A program made the translations under genes and the position numbers. A stretch of DNA of 27,298 nucleotides from CAYNLK01 sp964398055 (lineage in GTDB: Bacteria > Chloroflexota > Anaerolineae > 4572-78 > J111): contig CAYNLK010000077.1 of assembly GCA_964398055.1 (NCBI GenBank), positions 1 through 27,298 of the forward strand, read 5' to 3'. The notes under the pieces are model-generated. The model ran no database searches and was not told where the DNA came from. It saw only the letters and a list, made by a program, of their open reading frames with translations. Position 1 is the first letter of the stretch. The number at the start of each line of letters is the position of its first letter. This document shows positions 8,874-17,337 of this stretch, in pieces.

Positions 8874-9209
8874 CTACCCGTTGCGTTCGGTGATCAGCCA
8901 ACTCCAATAACGCCACGCTATCACCAAGCCAATGGTCAGCCCAAGAGCCAGGGGCAGATGGTAAGCCAAAAACAAAAACCAGGGCGTAGTAAACCAAACT
9001 TGACTATGTTCAATTGTTAAGGTAGCTCTGACTACAAACAACTGCGTAATATAGCCAATAGCCAGAAATAGAATCACCAGGTAGTAGTAACGATAAAGGG
9101 GAGCCATTTTAATGACAGAACCAAACCTTTCGGACAGTTTGGCCAGAATATAAAAGAGAACAATGAGGGATAAAGTTCCAACTGTACCCAGTAGGGTCAA
9201 GGCTGTCAT
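8874..9209 (-). CDS. small three-helix membrane protein (paralogue B)
   Basis: This 111-residue protein has about three transmembrane helices: near residues 4-22, 42-62 and 77-100. The ATG at 9209 overlaps the TGA stop of the upstream small membrane gene (TGATG), which fixes this start over a longer in-frame option reaching 9299. Between helices 1 and 2 it has a charged loop, LAKLSERFG, then an aromatic patch RYYY. Size, helix order and this loop resemble the upstream protein (ARFYEQKSGRR, then FYW), suggesting an old tandem duplication. I do not recognise a family. Its stop abuts the histidine kinase start. A natural guess is that the pair gives the soluble kinase a membrane input or docking site, but nothing here proves that. 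Confidence 0.72.
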   Translation of the reverse strand: MTALTLLGTVGTLSLIVLFYILAKLSERFGSVIKMAPLYRYYYLVILFLAIGYITQLFVVRATLTIEHSQVWFTTPWFLFLAYHLPLALGLTIGLVIAWRYWSWLITERNG

Positions 9210-9502
9210 CAAGTTCGACCACCCACCATCAATTTCAACAAAAAGAAACCCAAGCTGCTCAGAGTGATGCCGCCAACAAAGTGCAGCAGGTCTGCCCAAA
9301 CATCACCGGCAATAGCTGGGGCCAACCAGACATATCGAATTGCCGCCAGGGCAAATAAGGCCATTGGAATGAAAAAAGCCCAATAAAAAGAACGACGCCC
9401 TGATTTTTGCTCATAAAATCGGGCAATCGCATACAAAAAAAATAAGAGAATACAGACTATTCCCCAGGTATAAATCGTCAATATGCTGTTGACAAAAATC
9501 AT
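9209..9502 (-). CDS. small three-helix membrane protein (paralogue A)
   Basis: This 97-residue protein has about three hydrophobic helices: residues 5-25, 38-57 and 70-90. It starts with ATG at 9502, preceded by a weak GAGA ribosome-binding site. The first loop, YAIARFYEQKSGRRSFYW, is basic and so probably cytoplasmic. Its stop codon overlaps the start of the next small membrane protein, so both are translated together, probably as partners. It begins 54 bp after the end of the KaiC-like ATPase gene. I do not recognise a named family. The shared layout with the following protein suggests divergent duplicates that together supply about six helices. Confidence 0.72.
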   Translation of the reverse strand: MIFVNSILTIYTWGIVCILLFFLYAIARFYEQKSGRRSFYWAFFIPMALFALAAIRYVWLAPAIAGDVWADLLHFVGGITLSSLGFFLLKLMVGGRT

Positions 9503-9556
9503 AAAATTCTCTGGTTCAAGAAGTCATCGGTAAACTGGCTCTACGGTCAGAAAGGT

Positions 9557-10321
9557 CTAATGCTTGATGAAGGCTTCCACAAATGAGTCGGCCATGCGGC
9601 GTGGGCTGCCGCTCAGGATACCCTCTTGACCTTCAAATTTTGATTGAACCTCAAAACCGCGACCGGTAATATCGTATTGCCGGATATCCTTGGCGTGCTC
9701 ACTCCCCCGCATCTTTAACACCAGCAGGGCTTTACGAATAGCCGACTCGATTTCCACGTACCGCAGCATCAAATAGGAGTCGACGACAAAACCAAGATTG
9801 TCGTCCTGGGGAGCCTCACCCAAGAGCACGGGACTTTCGTGAGTTAGGATGCTGGTCAGCCCCTCACGCTTGAGCGCATTGATAAAATTGAATTCGATCC
9901 CGCGTAACTCAATGGGGTCTTGAGTGAGCCGGGCAAAGTGGGTTATACTATCGACTACTACTCGCCGGGCGCCTGTTTGGACAATGTACGTCTCAATCAT
10001 CCCGCCGACACTCTCGATGTCCTTGCGGCTCACTTCGGGGCTGGTCATAATGATCTTGAGCAACCCTTTTTTCTCTAAATCCCTAAAGTCCCAGCCAAAC
10101 GCGGCGGCATCGTGATAATATTGCTGGGGAAATTCTTCAAAGGTGATAATCAAACCCGGCTCATTCGCCTCTACTATGCCGTTATAGATAAATTGCATAC
10201 CCAATGTGGTTTTGCCGGTTCCCGGCGCACCCTCTACCAGATTGGCAGTCTCCGGCAGAAAACCTCCACCCAGCATCTCATCCAGACCCTTGATCCCGGT
10301 TTTTACTCGCTCTAGTTTCAT
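9557..10321 (-). CDS. KaiC/RadA-like RecA-fold ATPase
   Basis: This 254-residue single-domain ATPase belongs to the KaiC-like group. The Walker A motif GAPGTGKTT is at residues 31-39. The paired acidic residues follow the second strand (ITFEEFP, about 60-66), and the Walker B strand is RRVVVDS (about 120-126). The N-terminal GIKGLDEMLGGGF motif is typical of KaiC-family and archaeal RecA-like ATPases. A longer reading frame exists upstream, but the ATG at 10321 lies one base after the preceding gene's stop and has GAGGGA upstream, so I use it. It has a single domain, unlike the doubled circadian KaiC. Such proteins are thought to act as ATP-driven oligomeric switches in signalling. Its partner here is probably the winged-helix-like protein directly upstream. 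Confidence 0.9.
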   Translation of the reverse strand: MKLERVKTGIKGLDEMLGGGFLPETANLVEGAPGTGKTTLGMQFIYNGIVEANEPGLIITFEEFPQQYYHDAAAFGWDFRDLEKKGLLKIIMTSPEVSRKDIESVGGMIETYIVQTGARRVVVDSITHFARLTQDPIELRGIEFNFINALKREGLTSILTHESPVLLGEAPQDDNLGFVVDSYLMLRYVEIESAIRKALLVLKMRGSEHAKDIRQYDITGRGFEVQSKFEGQEGILSGSPRRMADSFVEAFIKH

Positions 10322-10322
10322 G

Positions 10323-10700
10323 CTAACGCATCCCTCGAATAATGTGATAGACAGCCTTGACTCTAAAGTGTCTATCTTCACAGGCTAGAATAAATTTATC
10401 CACCAGCAGCCGCATTTCCTCATCGCTAGCCAATGAGTAGATAGGCGTATTGTCCAAGAGCCTTTTCTCCATAATACCGCTTTCAACCAGGTCTTCTAAC
10501 TCTGGTTCCACAGCAGCCACATTTCGACCGGCATATTTGGCAATATTATCAACAGTATCAGCCGTATGGGGGTTTTCGTAAAAAAACCGCACCAGATCCC
10601 ACTTGATAAAAGAGTTGACCTTTGTCTTGACAAAGTCGAGGAGCACGGGATCCATATCATCCATTAAGCGGGCGGTAAAGTCATCTCCACTTGGGGCCAA
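10323..10700 (-). CDS. small winged-helix-like protein, partner of the KaiC-like ATPase
   Basis: This 125-residue soluble protein is mostly helical. Residues about 32-90 read as a winged-helix-like unit: a helix around IKWDLVRFFYENP, a helix-turn-helix around TVDNIAKYAGRN, a recognition-like helix PELEDLVESGIM, and a short wing ending in PIYSLA. A last helix region (about 95-125) is basic. It could bind DNA or serve as a protein adaptor. I cannot name a family. The start is TTG at 10700, fixed by the strong ribosome-binding site TAAGGAGGG seven bases upstream. It opens the transcription unit, with one base separating it from the ATPase gene. The palindrome just upstream (10718-10733) would be a natural site for autoregulation. 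Confidence 0.75.
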   Translation of the reverse strand: MAPSGDDFTARLMDDMDPVLLDFVKTKVNSFIKWDLVRFFYENPHTADTVDNIAKYAGRNVAAVEPELEDLVESGIMEKRLLDNTPIYSLASDEEMRLLVDKFILACEDRHFRVKAVYHIIRGMR

Positions 10701-10707
10701 GGCGTTG

Positions 10708-10716
10708 CCCTCCTTA
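10708..10716 (-). promoter_or_regulatory. strong RBS fixing a TTG start
   Basis: TAAGGAGGG on the minus strand lies seven bases before the TTG codon at 10700 and is the best Shine-Dalgarno match in this operon. It decides the start of the winged-helix-like gene. Confidence 0.8.
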
Positions 10717-10717
10717 T

Positions 10718-10733
10718 AATTTTCCGGAAAATT
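10718..10733. promoter_or_regulatory. 16-bp perfect palindrome, candidate operator
   Basis: AATTTTCCGGAAAATT is a perfect 16-bp palindrome directly in front of the ribosome-binding site of the winged-helix-like gene. It sits in the leader between the putative promoter (10795-10823) and the start. Its position suits a repressor site for a dimeric regulator. It is also AT-rich enough to arise by chance in a leader, so the call is tentative. Confidence 0.4.
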
Positions 10734-10794
10734 TGGCTAGTTCCAGAGTTTTGGCCAAGACAGACTCATTCAAATATTAACACTAAGTTTCCTA

Positions 10795-10823
10795 ATATTA
10801 TCATTTTCATCCAGAATTTGCAA
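10795..10823 (-). promoter_or_regulatory. putative sigma-70 type promoter of the KaiC/histidine kinase operon
   Basis: On the minus strand TTGCAA, a 17-base spacer and TAATAT match the -35/-10 consensus at 4 of 6 positions each. The position gives a leader of roughly 85 bases to the TTG at 10700. The flanking DNA is AT-rich compared with the genes around it. Confidence 0.42.
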
Positions 10824-10855
10824 CAGGAGTTTATAACTAATCTGCCGGTTCTACT

Positions 10856-11004
10856 CTAGCAGTCTGTCGGAGAGAAAATCAGTTGCCCCGTTTATAAGGG
10901 TTTTTGGGGTCAAAATAGGGTGATTCGCCTGAAATTTGGCCCCAATAACAAGGGTAAGTAGCCTATTTTGACAGGCAAAAGCGTTCTCTCCGACAAGCTG
11001 CTAG
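10856..11004. mobile_element. MITE-like inverted-repeat element
   Basis: This is a 149-bp non-coding element with near-perfect terminal inverted repeats of 21 bp, 10856-10876 and 10984-11004 (19 of 21 match; shared core TGTCGGAGAGAA). Inside is a second, perfect 11-bp inverted pair, GTCAAAATAGG (10909-10919) with CCTATTTTGAC (10962-10972). The outermost four bases on each side read CTAG, which may be a target-site duplication rather than part of the repeat. There is no room for a transposase. It lies just after the secA terminator. It could be a MITE mobilised in trans or the remnant of an insertion sequence. The parent element is not in this window. Confidence 0.6.
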
Positions 11005-11037
11005 ACAAAAATAAGCCCCAAGCCACGGCTCAGGGCT
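11005..11037 (-). terminator. terminator of secA
   Basis: On the minus strand AGCCCTGAGCC pairs with GGCTTGGGGCT (11 bp including two G-U pairs), followed by TATTTTTG. It begins 26 bp after the secA stop codon and fits a rho-independent terminator. Confidence 0.72.
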
Positions 11038-11062
11038 AAGCTTCTGAGGCAGTAGTTGCGCC

Positions 11063-14209
<3,147 letters not shown>

Positions 14210-14233
14210 AACCGTTTTGACTCCTATTGATCG

Positions 14234-14269
14234 CAGGTGACCGAAACGGGTGTCAGGACCGGTCACCTG
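14234..14269 (-). promoter_or_regulatory. 5' UTR hairpin upstream of secA
   Basis: CAGGTGACCG (14234-14243) and CGGTCACCTG (14260-14269) form a perfect 10-bp stem with a 16-base loop. It lies between the putative promoter and the secA ribosome-binding site, about 25 bases before the start codon. It could modulate secA translation or mRNA stability. There is no poly-T after it, so it is not a terminator. Confidence 0.5.
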
Positions 14270-14297
14270 TCGGGCGGCTTAAAAAACCATAGCTGAC

Positions 14298-14326
14298 ATT
14301 GTACCACAATCAGTCTGGCTACCCAA
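14298..14326 (-). promoter_or_regulatory. putative secA promoter
   Basis: On the minus strand TTGGGT, a 17-base spacer and TACAAT (5 of 6 to the -10 consensus) lie between the terminator of the glycosyltransferase gene and the secA leader. The leader would be about 80 bases and contain the 14234-14269 hairpin. Confidence 0.5.
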
Positions 14327-14357
14327 GAAAAAAGAGCGCATCCATTCGCGCTCTTTT
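14325..14357 (-). terminator. terminator after the glycosyltransferase gene
   Basis: On the minus strand AAAGAGCGC and GCGCTCTTT pair over 9 bp around an 8-base loop, followed by further T residues (TTTTTTC in total). It lies 24 bp after the stop of the glycosyltransferase gene and separates it from secA. Confidence 0.8.
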
Positions 14358-14380
14358 ATCAACCTTATGATTGGATCAAT

Positions 14381-15604
14381 TTAGCGATCAACCATCTGGC
14401 GGCGGAGCTGTTCATAAACCTGCTCCAGTTGGGGTACCAGCGCAGCCCAACCGTAATTGGCCCGGGCAAAAGCCTGCCCCCTGGCGCCAATTTGGGTTCG
14501 GTGAGTTGGGTTAGCCAGCAATTTGAGGACGGCGGCGGCAAACTCTTCCGGCTCATCGGCCAGAAGCAACTCCTGCCCATCGACCACCGGAAATCCCTCC
14601 GCTCCCACCGTGGTCGAGACAATGGCTTTGCCCATGGCCATCGCTTCCAGCAGCTTCAAACGGGTGCCGCCGCCCACCCGCAGCGGCGCTACATAGACCC
14701 CGGCGCCGGCCAGGTAGGGCCGCACATCATCCACGTAACCGGTGATGGTCAAGCCGGGCAACTGCCGCAACGTATCCAGCCGGGGGTGGGGTCGTTGGCC
14801 GACCACGGCCAGGGTGGTGTGCGGCCGCCGGGCCAGAATGAGCGGCCAGACCTGCTGACCGAACCAGAGTACGGCATCGATGTTGGGCCGAAAATCCATT
14901 TTGCCGGTGAAGAGCAGGTCGTACTCGATGGGCCGGCCGTTGAACTGCCGGTAAGCCTCCAGATCGACCCCATTGGGGATGACCGTGATGGGCGCCGCCG
15001 GGGCCACCTGGCGGAGGGCCACCTTATCCGGAGCTGACATGGCGATGGTATGATCGACTTGTTGCAATAAGGCGGCCTCGTAACGGCGCAGGCGATGCCA
15101 CTGTACCCAACTGTAGAGCGCGGCCAGCCAACGCCGGGGGTTGGTGACATCGGCGGCAAAGGCGCGCTGCTGCAAAATCCACTCGGCGTTGTGGGCGTCA
15201 TAAATAATCAATGGCCTGGGACGGGCGGCCTGAAGCGCGGGCAGATAGGGCGCCATCTCGATACCTTCGATTTCGACCACGTCAAACGGCTGCTCACTGA
15301 GCCTGGCCTGGAGTCGCTCCGCAAACTGGGGCGACCAGAGTCGCCAGCTCATATCGGGCCGGCGGGTGAACAGCAACTGACGCAAACGTAGACCACTGCT
15401 GCGCCGCGGCACCGGCAGCGGATCGACCCACTCGCACAACTCGGCCAAAGGGGCAGGCTCAACGGCCAGTTGATCCGATTCCAGAAAAGTGAGGACACAC
15501 ACCTGATGGCGTTTGGCTAACTCTTTGACCAGATTGAAATTTCTGAGGGTGGTACCCTGGTGCGGGGGGTAGGGACGTTGGGGCGTTAAAAGTAAAATCC
15601 GCAT
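14381..15604 (-). CDS. GT4 family glycosyltransferase
   Basis: This 407-residue cytosolic or membrane-associated glycosyltransferase has the GT-B fold. The N-terminal acceptor half starts MRILLLTPQRPYPPHQG, where the Gly-rich loop follows the first strand. The C-terminal donor half carries LLFTGKMDFRPNIDAV, a TGYVDDVRPYLAGAGVYVAPLR stretch and the nucleotide-sugar site GGTRLKLLEAMAMGKAIV with the GT4 Glu pattern, then TTVGAEG. It resembles the sugar transferases found in envelope or exopolysaccharide loci, but donor and acceptor cannot be named. It lies 118 bp downstream of another GT4 gene on the same strand, separated by a heptamer repeat array. A strong terminator follows. The ATG start at 15604 matches the family N-terminus but has only a weak ribosome-binding site. 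Confidence 0.93.
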   Translation of the reverse strand: MRILLLTPQRPYPPHQGTTLRNFNLVKELAKRHQVCVLTFLESDQLAVEPAPLAELCEWVDPLPVPRRSSGLRLRQLLFTRRPDMSWRLWSPQFAERLQARLSEQPFDVVEIEGIEMAPYLPALQAARPRPLIIYDAHNAEWILQQRAFAADVTNPRRWLAALYSWVQWHRLRRYEAALLQQVDHTIAMSAPDKVALRQVAPAAPITVIPNGVDLEAYRQFNGRPIEYDLLFTGKMDFRPNIDAVLWFGQQVWPLILARRPHTTLAVVGQRPHPRLDTLRQLPGLTITGYVDDVRPYLAGAGVYVAPLRVGGGTRLKLLEAMAMGKAIVSTTVGAEGFPVVDGQELLLADEPEEFAAAVLKLLANPTHRTQIGARGQAFARANYGWAALVPQLEQVYEQLRRQMVDR

Positions 15605-15606
15605 CT

Positions 15607-15723
15607 CAAATCACAAATAGCAAATGGCAAATGGCAAATAGTGAATCCGCAGGCCCAGTGCGGCGAATAGCGAATCAGTCCATTCACAATACATCCTTCA
15701 CAATTCACAATTCACCATTACAT
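15607..15723. repeat. heptamer repeat array 1 (two arms)
   Basis: The first arm (15607-15648) is six 7-bp units of CAAATRG type. A 14-base spacer and two GCGAATM units (15663-15676) follow. The second arm (15682-15723) is six units of ATTCACA type, whose complement (TGTGAAT) resembles the first arm's last unit TGAATCC. The period is exactly 7. The array fills the gap between the two glycosyltransferase genes and runs up to a stop codon. Confidence 0.8.
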
Positions 15724-16835
15724 TACTCCCGGCCTATTTTGTGATAAACTTCAAGAGTCTGCTCGGCTGCTTTGAGCCAGGAGAACTGAGCGGCTCGTTT
15801 GAGACCTTTGGCAATCAAATCCTGTCGCAACGCTTCTTCGGTGAGCACTCGCCACATGGCCACCGTTAGCCCCTCAACATCATGCGGGTTGACCAACAAG
15901 CCGGCATCACTGACAACCTCCGGCAAAGCGGCCGTGTTAGAGACAATAACCGGAGTGCCGCAGGTCATGGCTTCCAGGGGGGTCAGGCCAAAACCCTCAT
16001 AAAATGAGGGATGCACCAGCAAGCGAGCAACATTATAAAGATAAACCAAATCGGCCGAGGGTACTCGCCCCAGGAAGGCCACGTGCTCTTCCAGATTCAG
16101 GCGACTGACCGTTTCATACACCTCTTCCCACAGCCAGCCCTTGGAACCGGCCAGCACCAGCATCTCAGCCCGTTTATAGTGATCGCGTAGGTGGCGGTAG
16201 GCCTGTAACAGGGTGGGCAAATTCTTGCGAGGCTCGATGGTGCTGACAAAGAGGATGTAATCCTGGTCCAGCTTATATCTTTTCTGGACCCGGGCGCGGG
16301 CTTCGGCTGCCGGCAGGGGGCGATACATGGGATTGGCGGCCTCGTGGATGACGGTGATCTTCTTTTCCGGCACCCCCAGCAGCTTGATGCTATCCTGCTT
16401 GGTGGCCTCGGAAACGGCGATGATATGATCGGTTTTGCGCCAGGCCTGGTCGATCTGGCCGTAGTAACGGGCGCTCTCTTTGGTCAGAAAATGGGGATAC
16501 AACAGAAAGGCCAGATCGTGAATGGTGATAACCGATTTGTAGTTGCGTTTGAACGGGGGAATAAAATCAGGGCTGTGGAGCAAATCCAGCTTGAGCCGCG
16601 AAACCTCAAAACTCAATGCCGGCTGTTCAAAACGATTGTGGCTGGGCGTCCACAGCGATTTTCGTACAAAACCGTTGCAATTGATAATGGTGGATTGATC
16701 TTTTCGACTCTGAAGTAAGACAAAATTATCATCCGGGGGAGCAAGGACGGCCAATGACTCAACCAGGCGCATGATGTATTGGCCAATACCGGCCCGATTG
16801 TAGTAGACCAACCGGGCATCAATCCCTATCCGCAT
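15723..16835 (-). CDS. GT4 family glycosyltransferase (mannosyltransferase-like)
   Basis: This 370-residue GT-B glycosyltransferase begins MRIGIDARLVYYNRAGIGQY, with the Gly-rich acceptor loop directly after the first strand. The donor-binding half has ILFVSTIEPRKN, EHVAFLGRVPSADL and HPSFYEGFGLTPLEAM, the classic E-x7-E site of GT4 enzymes, then TCGTPVIVSNTAALPEV. It transfers a sugar from a nucleotide donor, likely in surface polysaccharide synthesis. The donor is not identifiable. I take the ATG at 16835 because GAAGAGGA sits about nine bases before it, whereas the upstream ATG at 16844 would have no spacing. It is the first gene of a two-gene glycosyltransferase pair. Confidence 0.94.
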   Translation of the reverse strand: MRIGIDARLVYYNRAGIGQYIMRLVESLAVLAPPDDNFVLLQSRKDQSTIINCNGFVRKSLWTPSHNRFEQPALSFEVSRLKLDLLHSPDFIPPFKRNYKSVITIHDLAFLLYPHFLTKESARYYGQIDQAWRKTDHIIAVSEATKQDSIKLLGVPEKKITVIHEAANPMYRPLPAAEARARVQKRYKLDQDYILFVSTIEPRKNLPTLLQAYRHLRDHYKRAEMLVLAGSKGWLWEEVYETVSRLNLEEHVAFLGRVPSADLVYLYNVARLLVHPSFYEGFGLTPLEAMTCGTPVIVSNTAALPEVVSDAGLLVNPHDVEGLTVAMWRVLTEEALRQDLIAKGLKRAAQFSWLKAAEQTLEVYHKIGRE

Positions 16836-16950
16836 AGCAGCCATTCCTCTTCTCGACTATACAATACCTTGAACCCTATCAAACCATTGTAGCAACTTCG
16901 TGAATGTATTGGCTCATCATCCGCCGATCATCGTGATTGACCCTAAAAAC

Positions 16951-16986
16951 AAAAAAACCCCCTCTCGACAAACCGATGATCGGGGG
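16951..16986 (-). terminator. terminator-like hairpin on the minus strand
   Basis: On the minus strand CCCCC (complement of 16982-16986) and GGGGG (16958-16962) can pair, followed by a run of seven T. The 19-base interior can form alternative pairs. No coding gene on this strand ends here, so it either ends a non-coding transcript from about 17213 or is a decoy. Confidence 0.4.
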
Positions 16987-17213
16987 CTTCGTTGACCCAA
17001 CTTAACAGTAATATACCACTAATCGATACTGAGGGCAAAACGTGAGGGTGGTTGGATATACCAAACGCATTTTAAAATTTCCGTAGCTGGCGCATTCCTA
17101 TGCGTCAGCGGACGGCATAGGGATGCCGTCCTACTCAAGTGACCGGCGCTTTTCCTAAGCGCCGCCGGTCACCGGCAAAGTCGAGCCGGCTTAAGAAACT
17201 TGGGTTAGTAAAC
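16987..17213 (-). ncRNA. candidate structured non-coding region
   Basis: This stretch has no credible reading frame but holds three consecutive hairpins. The first is a 10-bp stem at 17086-17109, the second a perfect 9-bp stem with loop AGGG at 17110-17131, and the third is at 17139-17172 (9 bp, a 3-base bulge, then 4 bp). On the minus strand TTGCCG-16-TATATT (17220-17247) could start a transcript near 17213 that passes the hairpins and ends at the 16951-16986 terminator, about 260 bases in all. The first hairpin pairs slightly better on the plus strand (G-U against A-C), which argues against this. The hairpins may simply be intergenic palindromic repeats. Confidence 0.28.
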
Positions 17214-17249
17214 TTTAGAAATATAAAAGTTAGTAAATCGGCGGCAAAG

Positions 17250-17278
17250 TTGACAAATGGTTCAGCCTCCCTTATAAT
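17250..17278 (+). promoter_or_regulatory. perfect-consensus sigma-70 type promoter
   Basis: TTGACA (17250-17255), a 17-base spacer and TATAAT (17273-17278) match the housekeeping consensus at all 12 positions with ideal spacing. It should start transcription near 17285, giving a leader of about 53 bases to the radical SAM gene with its TAGGAGG ribosome-binding site at 17322-17328. Confidence 0.85.
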
Positions 17279-17337
17279 TTGACTGTCCAATTGGATGTTC
17301 CGATGCTGCTTTTCAGAACTGTAGGAGGTTCTTTACC

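Noticed and set aside
9210..9299. Longer start for the second small membrane protein
   Set aside because: It would overlap the upstream gene by about 90 bp, while an ATG that overlaps the upstream stop (TGATG) gives a normal coupled start and a clean first helix.
14210..14266. SecM-like arrest peptide or extended SecA start at 14266
   Set aside because: The extension is in frame with SecA, starts inside the hairpin, has no ribosome-binding site and shows no arrest-peptide features.
15607..15723. CRISPR array or tRNA-like repeats between the glycosyltransferase genes
   Set aside because: Units are only 7 bp with no spacers, and no cas genes are present anywhere in the window.
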